From Caldilineaceae bacterium (GTDB lineage Bacteria > Chloroflexota > Anaerolineae > Caldilineales > Caldilineaceae), in NCBI GenBank assembly GCA_014879855.1, contig JACSRH010000059.1:1-35386 (forward strand): a stretch of 35,386 nt of DNA. Direction: 5' to 3'. The notes beneath the pieces were generated by a model. That model was not told where the DNA came from and searched no databases. It worked only from the letters and a program-made list of their open reading frames with translations. Below are positions 1-11,919 of the stretch, one piece after another (the first letter of the stretch is position 1; each line of letters begins with the position of its first letter). The translations under genes and the position numbers were made by a program.

Positions 1-2
1 AC

Positions 3-101
3 GGCAGTCCACGCATCCATGCGGAATTGCAAGCGCAGGGGATACGCTGTGGCAGAAAGCGGGTGGCGCTGCTGGCGGTGTACGAGCGGATGGAGTTGTG
101 A
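3..101 (+). pseudogene. IS3-family transposase (OrfB) fragment
   Basis: Read from base 3, the plus strand gives a 32-residue open stretch containing GSPRIHAELQAQGIRCGRKR and ending in TGA. This matches the conserved segment of IS3/IS150-type OrfB transposases just ahead of the DDE integrase core (the HTH_21 region, usually continuing into RVARLMRE). Here the match breaks after the RV and a stop follows within ten residues, so the catalytic core is missing. The left end runs off the window. It is a dead remnant or an insertion boundary. The match rests on one short but characteristic motif. Confidence 0.7.
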
Positions 102-164
102 GGTCGTGAGGTTGTGGGGGTGGCCGAGGGCGCAGGAGTAGATGAGGCAGAGCTGTCTTGGACT

Positions 165-383
165 CTATGGCGCGGTGATATTGATGATTTCACCAGGTGC
201 TACTCTCATCAATCGGTCATCATTTGTCCAAAGCTGCGCGCATTCGTAGTCCAGTTCGACAAGCGGAGAAATACAAAACTGGGCAGCGCCTGCAGTGGTT
301 GTTGCGCGTCGAATCGGCGGCAAGAAGACGGGATGTTCCTCGACCAAATAAATGACGATCCAACTATCCAAGTAGATGCGCAA
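165..383 (-). pseudogene. PIN-domain (VapC-like) toxin remnant with internal deletion
   Basis: The frame starts with LRIYLDSWIVIYLVEEHP (a TTG at 383, or an upstream ATG at 425). This is the usual N-terminus of VapC-type PIN ribonucleases, including the first metal-binding Asp. It continues to CISPLVEL and then jumps straight to LWTNDDRLMRVAPG, the C-terminal PIN signature with the last acidic metal ligands. Normal family members are about 130-140 residues; this one has about 72, so roughly 60 residues from the middle, including central acidic residues, are gone while the frame is kept. No antitoxin gene is visible beside it. I infer an inactive relic, probably produced by the same local rearrangements that left the transposase fragment at the window start. 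Confidence 0.65.
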
Positions 384-475
384 TGTTTTACTCCCATGCC
401 TCACGCTATGGGGTAAGCAATACAACAGCGGATGCAGTTACCACGTCAGGTTGATAACCCGACCTACGTTTGCGC

Positions 476-2266
476 TCACCTATTGCGTTGTCGACCGCGG
501 CGCCAGGCCACCCCACCGGCGCCAGCCGCGCCGACGAGCAGCAATAGCACGATCAACAGGCTGGGATCCACCGGCGCGCGATTGACAGGAGGCGCGGTTT
601 CCAATTCGACCGCGCCCGCCTGATTCAACGCAATGGCGGCGGAGGGTGCGGTGGCGACCGCCGGCGCCAGCGCGACGGGGTCGCGCAGCGTTTGCACCGA
701 AACGCGGCCCTCCGCCACCTCCTGCGCGATGCGCTGCGGCTGCTGACCCGGCAGGAGCAGATACCCCGCCAGCCAGTCCAGGTCAGCCACCGGTTCGACT
801 GCGACCAGTTTGGCAAGCACATCGCCCGGCAGGTCGAGCAGCGCGGCGCGTTTGTCCGCGGGGAGCGCCAGCAGCTTCTGCGCATCGGCGTCGTCCAGGG
901 TCATCAGCGTGTCAAAGGTTGCCGGGGTGAAATCGGCCGGGGTTGCCTGGCGATGGAGACCCCACGCTGCCACCCGGTCAAGTTGATCTCCCGCCAGCGC
1001 GACCCAGGCAACGGTCTCCGCGGTGCTATGACTCTCGCTGAGCACGGTCAACGCTGCGTCGGGCATGTTCAGCAGCATCGTCAGCGTGCCGTCGGCCAGC
1101 GCGCGATCCAGCTCGGCGCGCCCCAGTTGGCGCATGTAAAAGTTGACCAGCGCGGCGACGCTCTCCATTTCGCTCAGCGTGACTTCGCCCAGCAGCCGCT
1201 GGAAGCTGTCGTTCTCCTCGGCCACGACGCAGACATACTCGTAGGCGGTGCAGAAGCCCTGCCATTGCTCGGTCAGGCTGACGGCAGTTTCGAGCGCGAT
1301 GATCGAAGCCTGTTGCGGCAGATCATCCCTGACCGCATCCGCGATCTCCTCCTGAATCTTGAGCTTGACTTCCTGACTCTGCAGCCCCTCCTGAATCTGC
1401 GGCAGCGCGCCCTGACCGCCTTCCCACAAGTCGTACACGATCATGCCGATGCCCAGAATCCACCCGGCAATGGGGATAAAAGAGGAGCCGGCCTTGCCCA
1501 GAATGCGCCCGACAACCTTGCCCGCCACGCGCTGCGCGATCTTCTGACCCAGTTTCTGGCTCAGGCGATAGACAAGTTGCGTTGCCAGAATCGTGCCCAC
1601 GCCGGCCAGCGCCAGACGATGGTCAGTCAGCGCGCTGACTTCGGGTGCGGCCAGCGGCTCCAGGTCAAGCGTCTGCGTCTCCCGCTGCACACGCTGCGCA
1701 AAGAGGGAGAAGAAAGATTGCGAATATTGCTCGCCCACATAGGCTTGCAGACAGAGCAGCGCCACCGAGGCGGCCTGCGCAAATTGCGCCTCGACCTGTT
1801 TGGCGACCTCGCCGCCGATCGTGGTCGAAAGTTCATCCAGCTTGGCGCGAAAGCCGGGCGACCCGAACGCGTCGTTGGCGACGCGCTCGGCGTATTCCTG
1901 CGCCTTCTCGCCCCACCAGCCGGAGATGAGCCGGTTGAGATAGTCCTCGCTCGTCATGATGTCGTCCACGGCTGCGCTGACGGCTGCGTCGACGGCTGCA
2001 TCCATGCCCACCTCCGCCCAGGCGCGAGCCACGATCTCATCGACATCGAGCGGGATCGCCTTGTTTTGCAACACTGCCAGCACGTGCCCTTCGATCTCAT
2101 TGCGCAATTGGCCGCGATCGATGCGGCCGCAGTCTCCTACTGTGTATTGGCTGCCCGTGGTGCTTTGTCCAGCCGGCGCGGCCGCGGCAGGCGTCGCGGC
2201 GATCACCAGGACGCCCACCAGCACCCAGAGCAGTATCCGATGCAATGGTTGGTTGCGATTCCCCAT
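476..2266 (-). CDS. Exported, C-terminally membrane-anchored protein of unknown function (paralogue A)
   Basis: Unrecognised protein of 596 residues. The ATG at 2266 is chosen because AGGGGATAGGG precedes it and a signal peptide (hydrophobic about 11-30, ending AAAA) follows; an in-frame start at 2332 would overlap the preceding gene. After the signal comes a helical region (about 50-200) with Cys46 and Cys172, then a glycine-rich hydrophobic stretch (about 217-280, with RVAGKVVGRILGK and IAGWILGIGMIVYDL), then a long region of short Leu/Ala-rich helices with LLALP-like repeats (about 380-530). It ends in one membrane helix (about 568-588) and an Arg-rich cytoplasmic tail. The whole architecture, including the spacing of the two Cys, is repeated in the gene at 2730-4607. 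Most of the chain should lie outside the membrane. The central segment could be a membrane-inserting hairpin; that is inference. The start codon lies 13 nt after the stop of the YbjQ-family gene, so the two are probably cotranscribed. Confidence 0.85.
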   Translation of the reverse strand: MGNRNQPLHRILLWVLVGVLVIAATPAAAAPAGQSTTGSQYTVGDCGRIDRGQLRNEIEGHVLAVLQNKAIPLDVDEIVARAWAEVGMDAAVDAAVSAAVDDIMTSEDYLNRLISGWWGEKAQEYAERVANDAFGSPGFRAKLDELSTTIGGEVAKQVEAQFAQAASVALLCLQAYVGEQYSQSFFSLFAQRVQRETQTLDLEPLAAPEVSALTDHRLALAGVGTILATQLVYRLSQKLGQKIAQRVAGKVVGRILGKAGSSFIPIAGWILGIGMIVYDLWEGGQGALPQIQEGLQSQEVKLKIQEEIADAVRDDLPQQASIIALETAVSLTEQWQGFCTAYEYVCVVAEENDSFQRLLGEVTLSEMESVAALVNFYMRQLGRAELDRALADGTLTMLLNMPDAALTVLSESHSTAETVAWVALAGDQLDRVAAWGLHRQATPADFTPATFDTLMTLDDADAQKLLALPADKRAALLDLPGDVLAKLVAVEPVADLDWLAGYLLLPGQQPQRIAQEVAEGRVSVQTLRDPVALAPAVATAPSAAIALNQAGAVELETAPPVNRAPVDPSLLIVLLLLVGAAGAGGVAWRRGRQRNR

Positions 2267-2279
2267 CCCTATCCCCTGT

Positions 2280-2615
<336 letters not shown>

Positions 2616-2662
2616 CTTTGTTACTCCTGGAAAGAGATAAGTCACGGATTTAGCGAATTAGA

Positions 2663-2704
2663 CGGATTCTCGCGGATTTAACAGATTTGCTCCGTGAGAA
2701 TCCG
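2663..2704. repeat. 14-bp intergenic inverted repeat
   Basis: Arms 2663-2676 and 2691-2704 pair over 14 positions with one G-T wobble around a 14-nt loop. The word CGGATT recurs three times in and just before the left arm. No T-run follows on the minus-strand transcript, so it is not a standard intrinsic terminator. It lies between paralogue B and the YbjQ-family gene and may be a REP-like element or an RNA-processing hairpin. Confidence 0.6.
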
Positions 2705-2729
2705 CCAAACCCGCCTCATCCGTGGTCTA

Positions 2730-4607
2730 TCATTTTTCTTGCCTGCGACGCAGGAAACCAAAGGGCGCCAGGAGCCAGGCAAAGAGCCCCCACACGATGC
2801 GCAGCGCCACCAGCAGGATCACCAACAGGCCGGCGCTGCCCCCAACCGTTGGCCACCATCCATATTTAGCCCAAAATAAAGGGGGCGCAACCGCGCCCGT
2901 CAGCACGGCGCCGCTGTCGGCCAAATAGTCAAGCCCTTCACGCGCGCCAGTTAAAAAGGTAATCGCGGCGTCGAGATTGTCTGCGCCGGCCAGCGGAGCC
3001 ATGGTGTCCAGCCGGCGCAGCGGTTCGATCACCGCGGGCTGGCTCAGCAGGCGGGCGACAAGCTGGTTCCGTTGCGCCGCGGACAAATCCGGCAACTGTG
3101 TGGCAAGCCACGCCAGGTCATCGGGTGTAAGCAGATTAGCCAGCGCGATCAGATTGGCATCGGCCAGCGTGAGTAATTCCGCGGTCTGCGCAGGCGGCAA
3201 GAGCGCCAGCCGCGCCACCGCGGTCTTGTCATTCAGCGCCAGCAATGCCTCAAGCTGCGTGCGATCCACCTGGTCGGGCGCCAGATGCTTGTGTAGCTCC
3301 AGCGCCACCACCTCGCTCAGCCGGCTGCCCACCGCGGCATCCCAAGCGAGCGCGGTCTGGAGTGACCCGCTGTCGCGCACCAACGCCACCGCGGCGTCGG
3401 GCAAGGCGACCACCTTTTGCAGCGAGCCGTCGGCAATGGCCGCGTCGAGTGCGGCCTGACCACCGGCGTTCTGGACGAGGCCGACGAGTTGCACGAGCTT
3501 TGCCAACTGCTCCTGCGACTGAAGCGATCCTAGCAGCTCGGCAAAAGCTGCATCCTCTGCCGCCAGATCCAGCACCTGACGGATCGTGCGCTTAACGGTG
3601 CGCCACTCGGTGAAGAGGTCATTTGCCACCGCACGCGCCAGTTCCGGAACCTCGTTCTGCAACTCCGGCCGGATCGAGGCGGCGATCTCGTCGCGAATCC
3701 CCGCCTTCACCGCGGCGGAGGTCAGCGAGGTCTGGATTTGCGGGAGCGCGCCGTCGCGACTGTCGTACAGATCGTAGGCGATCATGCCGGCGCCGATGAT
3801 CCAGCCGGCGAGCGGCACCACGGTCGTTCCCACACGGCCGAGGACGCGGCCGGCGATGCGTCCGGCCACCCGCTGCGAAATCCGTTGGGCGATGCTGGTC
3901 ATGATCTTGCGCGTGATCTGCGCGGCGATAATGACGCCGACGCCGCCCAACGCCAGCTGATGCTTGCCGATCATTGCCAGGATGTCTGGGCTGGCCGCGC
4001 CGGCATCGACGATCTGCGCGCCGGTGGTCGTGGCTGCGACGCGACTTTCGAATGCTCGCACTAGTGCCGTCGAATAATTCGCGCCGATAAAGGTCTGCAT
4101 ACAAAAAAGCGCAGCCGACGCTGAATCGGCTGACGCCAGCACCAGGTCGCTGGCGATGTCGCGCGCGACCGCGGCGGCAAGTCCCTCCATGGCGGTGCGG
4201 AAGGCGGGCGCGTCGAACGTATAGGTTGCCACGGATAACGTCAACTCGCGCGCCAGGTCGGGCGACCACGCGGACAGAAATCTATTCCACAGATCGGTTT
4301 CGCTCTGCACGCGCGCCACCGCCAGCGCCACCGCCTCGTCCATCGCGCCATCCAGCTCCAGCGTGACCCACTGCCGGGCAATCATCGCGTCGAGGTCGAG
4401 CGCCTGCACCTGTGCAGAAAAGATCTGCTGCGTGAAGATGTTGAGTTCGTCCTGTAGCGTCTCTTCGGTGACGGTGCTGCAATCCCGCAGCGCGTCTCCG
4501 TGCTGTGAACTTGGCGCGGCAATGACGCCATGGGCAGGCAGCATGAGCGCAACGATCAGCAGCGCGCTCAGAATCCGCATTTGCCAGCAATGAAACTTCG
4601 TTTTCAT
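2730..4607 (-). CDS. Exported, C-terminally membrane-anchored protein of unknown function (paralogue B)
   Basis: Unrecognised; 625 residues from the ATG at 4607. That start is preferred because a normal signal peptide (MRILSALLIVALMLPAHG) follows. An upstream in-frame ATG at 4685 would add 26 residues made largely of an AETAV repeat, and neither start has a strong ribosome site. The layout is that of the gene at 476-2266: signal peptide, helical domain, glycine-rich segment (RVAGRIAGRVLGRVG then LAGWIIGAGMIAYDLYD and GALPQIQ), Leu/Ala short-helix repeats, then a membrane helix near the C-terminus (GLLVILLVALRIVWGLFAWLL) and a basic tail FLRRRQEK. Two Cys (in RDCS and LFCMQ) are 126 residues apart, exactly as in the paralogue. 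The C-terminal anchor is longer and more aromatic. It is the first of three minus-strand genes, with a 114-nt gap containing a hairpin before the next. No enzyme motif is visible. Confidence 0.85.
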   Translation of the reverse strand: MKTKFHCWQMRILSALLIVALMLPAHGVIAAPSSQHGDALRDCSTVTEETLQDELNIFTQQIFSAQVQALDLDAMIARQWVTLELDGAMDEAVALAVARVQSETDLWNRFLSAWSPDLARELTLSVATYTFDAPAFRTAMEGLAAAVARDIASDLVLASADSASAALFCMQTFIGANYSTALVRAFESRVAATTTGAQIVDAGAASPDILAMIGKHQLALGGVGVIIAAQITRKIMTSIAQRISQRVAGRIAGRVLGRVGTTVVPLAGWIIGAGMIAYDLYDSRDGALPQIQTSLTSAAVKAGIRDEIAASIRPELQNEVPELARAVANDLFTEWRTVKRTIRQVLDLAAEDAAFAELLGSLQSQEQLAKLVQLVGLVQNAGGQAALDAAIADGSLQKVVALPDAAVALVRDSGSLQTALAWDAAVGSRLSEVVALELHKHLAPDQVDRTQLEALLALNDKTAVARLALLPPAQTAELLTLADANLIALANLLTPDDLAWLATQLPDLSAAQRNQLVARLLSQPAVIEPLRRLDTMAPLAGADNLDAAITFLTGAREGLDYLADSGAVLTGAVAPPLFWAKYGWWPTVGGSAGLLVILLVALRIVWGLFAWLLAPFGFLRRRQEK

Positions 4608-4721
4608 CTGGTCCACCGTCTTTTCTGCCACTGCCGTCTCTGCGACTGCCGTTTCTGCTGCCGTTTCTGCCACTTCGTTGCCCATCAGCCATATCGCGCT
4701 CAGTTCAGAGCGCCAGCATTA

Positions 4722-4753
4722 CACAAAAGGCATTGCCACGCGGGCAATGCCTT
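4722..4753 (-). terminator. Intrinsic terminator downstream of gltD
   Basis: Perfect 11-bp stem (4727-4737 with 4743-4753) and a 5-nt loop. On the minus strand it is followed by TTTTGTGTAAT. It sits 45 nt past the gltD stop, separating glutamate synthase from the paralogue pair. Confidence 0.8.
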
Positions 4754-4797
4754 ATTGGGCGTTATAGATACGCATCTCGAAGTGAAAAGGTTTCAGG

Positions 4798-6291
4798 TTA
4801 AGGCAGGCTCGTCTCGCCCATCAGCCAGCGATCCACCTCGCGTGCCGCGCCGCGGCCTTCGTTGATCGCCCACACGACCAGGCTCTGCCCACGGCGCATG
4901 TCGCCGGCCGCGAAGATGCCTTCAAGGCTGGTGCGGAACTTGCCGTGCTCCGCCGCCACGTTGGAGCGTGCATCGCGCGCCACGCCCAGCGACTCGACCA
5001 GGAAATCCTCCGGCCCGCGAAAGCCCATCGCCAGCAGCACCAGTTGCGCCGGCAAAATTTCCTCAGTGCCGGGAATGGGTGCAAAGTTCATGCGGCCATC
5101 TTTGAAGATCATGTTGACCTTGACTGTATGCAGCTCCTTGACGTGACCGTGCTCGTCGCCCATAAATTTGGTCGTCGAGATCTGGTAGGTGCGCGGGTCC
5201 GCGCCAAAGCGTGCGGCTGCCTCCTGTTGGCCGTAGTCCGTGCGGAAGATGCGCGGCCATTGCGGCCAGGGATTGTCGGGCGTACGCTCATCGGGCGGGC
5301 GCGGCACGATCTCGAATTGGGCCAGGCTGCGACAGCCATGGCGCAGCGAGGTGCCGACGCAATCTGTGCCGGTGTCGCCGCCGCCGATCACGATGACATC
5401 CTTGCCCGCGGCCGAGATAAAATGGCCGTTGGCCGAGAGACCGTTGCGTTCATCGAGCAGGTGTTTGGTGTTGCCGCGCAGAAAATCCATCGCAAAGTGA
5501 ATGCCTTTGAGTTCGCGGCCCGGAATCGGCAGGTCGTTCGGCTTGGTGGCGCCGCCGCAAAGCACAATGGCGTCGAAGCGGGCGCGCAGCTTATCCACCG
5601 GATACTCCTTGCCCACTTCGGTGTTGGTGATGAAACGGACGCCCTCCGCGGCCAGCAGATCGACGCGGCGCTGTACAACGCGCTCCTTGTCGAGCTTCAT
5701 GTTGGGAATGCCGTACATCAGCAGCCCCCCCACACGGTCGGCGCGCTCGAAAACTGTCACCCAATGTCCGGCGCGGTTCAGTTGCGCGGCGCACGCCAGA
5801 CCCGCTGGCCCCGACCCGACGACCGCCACCTTTTTGCCGGTGCGTACGGGCGGCGCTTCAGGCACAATCCAGCCCTCCTCGAAGCCGCGGTCGACGATGG
5901 CGCGTTCGATGTTTTTGATCGTCACCGGCGGCTCCACCAGGCCCACCGTGCACGACCCTTCGCACGGCGCCGGGCAGACGCGGCCGGTAAACTCCGGGAA
6001 GTTGTTGGTCGCGTGCAGCCGGTCGAGCGCCTCGCGCCACAGCCCGCGATAGACCAGATCGTTCCACTCCGGGATCAGGTTGTTGACCGGGCAGCCCGAC
6101 GCCATGCCGTTGATAAGCTGGCCGGTGTGGCAGAAGGGGATGCCACAGTCCATGCAGCGCGCGCCCTGCGTGCGCAACTTGTCATCGCTCAGATGCAGAT
6201 GAAACTCGTCCCAGTCCGCCAACCGCGCCATCGGGTCGCGGTCGCCGGGCAGTTCGCGTTGATATTCCAGAAATCCAGTTGGTTTACCCAT
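4798..6291 (-). CDS. gltD: Glutamate synthase [NADPH] small subunit
   Basis: 497-residue beta subunit of bacterial GOGAT. It takes electrons from NAD(P)H through FAD and passes them via Fe-S clusters to the large subunit, which makes two glutamates from glutamine and 2-oxoglutarate. The N-terminal domain has the cluster cysteines (CMDCGIPFC, CPVNN, CPAPCEGSC). Two Rossmann motifs follow: VVGSGPAGLACAAQL for FAD and VIGGGDTGTDCVGTS for NAD(P)H. The C-terminal FAD motif is GIFAAGDMRRGQSLVVWAI. The ATG at 6291 is chosen for its GGAGAG site about 10 nt upstream and because MGKPTGFLEYQR is the family's standard N-terminus. Its partner gltB lies upstream on the same strand but is separated by an inserted GxxExxY gene, so the usual tight gltBD coupling is broken. 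A clear terminator follows. Confidence 0.97.
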   Translation of the reverse strand: MGKPTGFLEYQRELPGDRDPMARLADWDEFHLHLSDDKLRTQGARCMDCGIPFCHTGQLINGMASGCPVNNLIPEWNDLVYRGLWREALDRLHATNNFPEFTGRVCPAPCEGSCTVGLVEPPVTIKNIERAIVDRGFEEGWIVPEAPPVRTGKKVAVVGSGPAGLACAAQLNRAGHWVTVFERADRVGGLLMYGIPNMKLDKERVVQRRVDLLAAEGVRFITNTEVGKEYPVDKLRARFDAIVLCGGATKPNDLPIPGRELKGIHFAMDFLRGNTKHLLDERNGLSANGHFISAAGKDVIVIGGGDTGTDCVGTSLRHGCRSLAQFEIVPRPPDERTPDNPWPQWPRIFRTDYGQQEAAARFGADPRTYQISTTKFMGDEHGHVKELHTVKVNMIFKDGRMNFAPIPGTEEILPAQLVLLAMGFRGPEDFLVESLGVARDARSNVAAEHGKFRTSLEGIFAAGDMRRGQSLVVWAINEGRGAAREVDRWLMGETSLP

Positions 6292-6316
6292 AATTTTGAT
6301 TCTCTCCAAAATGCTT

Positions 6317-6353
6317 AATCACGAAGTCGCAAAGTTCACAAAGGGACATAAAG
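6317..6353. repeat. Left flank of GxxExxY insertion (imperfect inverted repeat)
   Basis: A 37-nt stretch built of CACGAAG/CACAAAG words. Its reverse complement aligns without gaps to 6836-6872, 25 of 37 positions identical. The pair brackets the GxxExxY gene, which lies between gltD and gltB. Confidence 0.55.
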
Positions 6354-6408
6354 AATATCAAACGCGCTTCCTTATGTTTTGTCATGCTCATTGAGACTTC
6401 ATGGTGGC

Positions 6409-6759
6409 CTACCTCACAAGCCGGGTGATTCCATCTTTCATCAATCGGCTGTGGAAGTTGAGCAAGTATCCCAGACGCTTGTTGGCAAGCCGCAAGTAAC
6501 TGAGCGTCTGCGCAATGAAGACATCATCCATGTTGGACACAGCTTTGAGCTCACAGATGACTAATCCTTCGACCAGCACATCGAGCCGGAATCCTTCGTC
6601 GAATAAGATGCCGTCATAGACAACAGGTACGCGCACCTGCCGCTCGACAATCAACCTTCGTTTTTCTAATTCATGGCAGAAACAGACTTCATAGACGCGC
6701 TCCAGCCGCCCAATTTCCTCTTCTCGTTCCGTTAATGGCGCAAACGGTGCTTTTGCCAT
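6409..6759 (-). CDS. GxxExxY family protein (PD-(D/E)XK-like), N-terminally shortened
   Basis: 116 residues. The family name motif is present as GRLERVY, followed by CHELEKRRLIVERQV, the FRLDVLVEGLVICELKAV block (candidate nuclease-fold D, E and K residues) and the C-terminal KDGITRLVR. Typical members start with about 25 residues carrying a GAAIEVHRxLGPG segment before the motif. Here that segment is missing and replaced by an unrelated acidic stretch TEREEEI, so about 12 conserved residues appear lost in frame. The biochemical role of the family is not established; the PD-(D/E)XK assignment comes from fold similarity. The gene is inserted between gltB and gltD, and 37-nt imperfect inverted repeats flank it, the right one ending exactly at the gltB stop codon. 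This suggests it arrived as a small cassette. Whether it still works is unclear. Confidence 0.85.
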   Translation of the reverse strand: MAKAPFAPLTEREEEIGRLERVYEVCFCHELEKRRLIVERQVRVPVVYDGILFDEGFRLDVLVEGLVICELKAVSNMDDVFIAQTLSYLRLANKRLGYLLNFHSRLMKDGITRLVR

Positions 6760-6835
6760 GCGTAGTTCTTGTAGATGAAAAGCTTTACCCCAGATACTTT
6801 GAAAAAGCTCAGCCCACCACTAAAAATTCACATCT

Positions 6836-6872
6836 CTTCGTGCCTCTTGGTGGTCTTCGAGTCTTTGTGGTT
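6836..6872. repeat. Right flank of GxxExxY insertion (imperfect inverted repeat)
   Basis: Built of CTTCGTG/CTTTGTGG words and partner of 6317-6353 in inverted orientation. It abuts the gltB stop codon (6873-6875) with no spacer. Confidence 0.55.
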
Positions 6873-11531
<4,659 letters not shown>

Positions 11532-11578
11532 AGCACACTCCTTCATGCAAACGAAGCCCAGCGAGTCTGGGCAATGAA

Positions 11579-11605
11579 CGGACAATCAAATGACCGGACA
11601 ATCAA
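11579..11605. promoter_or_regulatory. Direct repeat in the gltB leader (possible operator)
   Basis: CGGACAATCAA occurs at 11579-11589 and again at 11595-11605, a 16-bp period, 48 nt upstream of the proposed gltB start. A related GGACAAATTGA lies at 11789-11799 next to the opposite promoter. It could bind a regulator of gltB. There is no direct evidence, and nothing resembles a known NtrC or GltC site. Confidence 0.3.
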
Positions 11606-11730
11606 TTGTTGCGTTCACGGAGCAGTGTGAAGGAGAGTTTTTGCGCGCAGCGCCGCGCGATCTCACGCAATCTGACGAAGCGAACGGAGTAGAACAAGAG
11701 GAACGGAGTCGCCGTACGTTCGGAGCGTCA

Positions 11731-11760
11731 ATTGTACACGATGTTACAGGCAACGATCAA
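11731..11760 (-). promoter_or_regulatory. Candidate gltB promoter
   Basis: On the minus strand: -35 TTGATC (11755-11760), 18-bp spacer, -10 TACAAT (11731-11736). It would give a leader of nearly 200 nt before gltB. The rest of the 11532-11795 stretch holds no convincing gene. Confidence 0.45.
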
Positions 11761-11795
11761 ACTGCGCAAAAAGAGGGATACATTGATTGGACAAA

Positions 11796-11824
11796 TTGAC
11801 GCAATCTACAGAACTCGTTACGAT
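11796..11824 (+). promoter_or_regulatory. Candidate promoter of the BMP transporter operon
   Basis: -35 TTGACG (11796-11801), 17-bp spacer, -10 TACGAT (11819-11824). The start point would fall near 11831, the first bases of a strong hairpin, about 90 nt ahead of the lipoprotein gene. Confidence 0.5.
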
Positions 11825-11878
11825 TGTCCGCCGATTGCCCACGCGATGCAAAGCGCGTGGTTGAATCGGCTAGCAATC
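11822..11878 (+). ncRNA. Three-tier leader hairpin upstream of the BMP transporter
   Basis: Nested pairings: 11822-11826 with 11874-11878 (5 bp), 11830-11836 with 11864-11870 (7 bp), 11839-11845 with 11854-11860 (7 bp, GC-rich) and an 8-nt ATGCAAAG loop. If transcription starts near 11831, only the inner two tiers are in the RNA and form its 5' end. It could protect the mRNA 5' end or be a regulatory leader. It does not show the conserved bases of a purine riboswitch. Confidence 0.45.
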
Positions 11879-11919
11879 TGTCGCCGCTTTACACTCCACC
11901 TGATGATGGAAGGAACACC

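Noticed and set aside
4945..6318. Plus-strand open frame of 457 codons opposite gltD
   Set aside because: Antisense to a complete gltD with all cofactor motifs; low-complexity Arg/Ala/His composition.
11590..11799. 69-codon frame in the gltB-BMP intergenic region
   Set aside because: No ribosome site, no recognisable motif, and it spans the candidate gltB promoter; more likely leader DNA.
11822..11878. Purine riboswitch ahead of the nucleoside transporter
   Set aside because: The hairpin lacks the conserved three-way junction and loop bases of the purine class; kept only as an unassigned structure.
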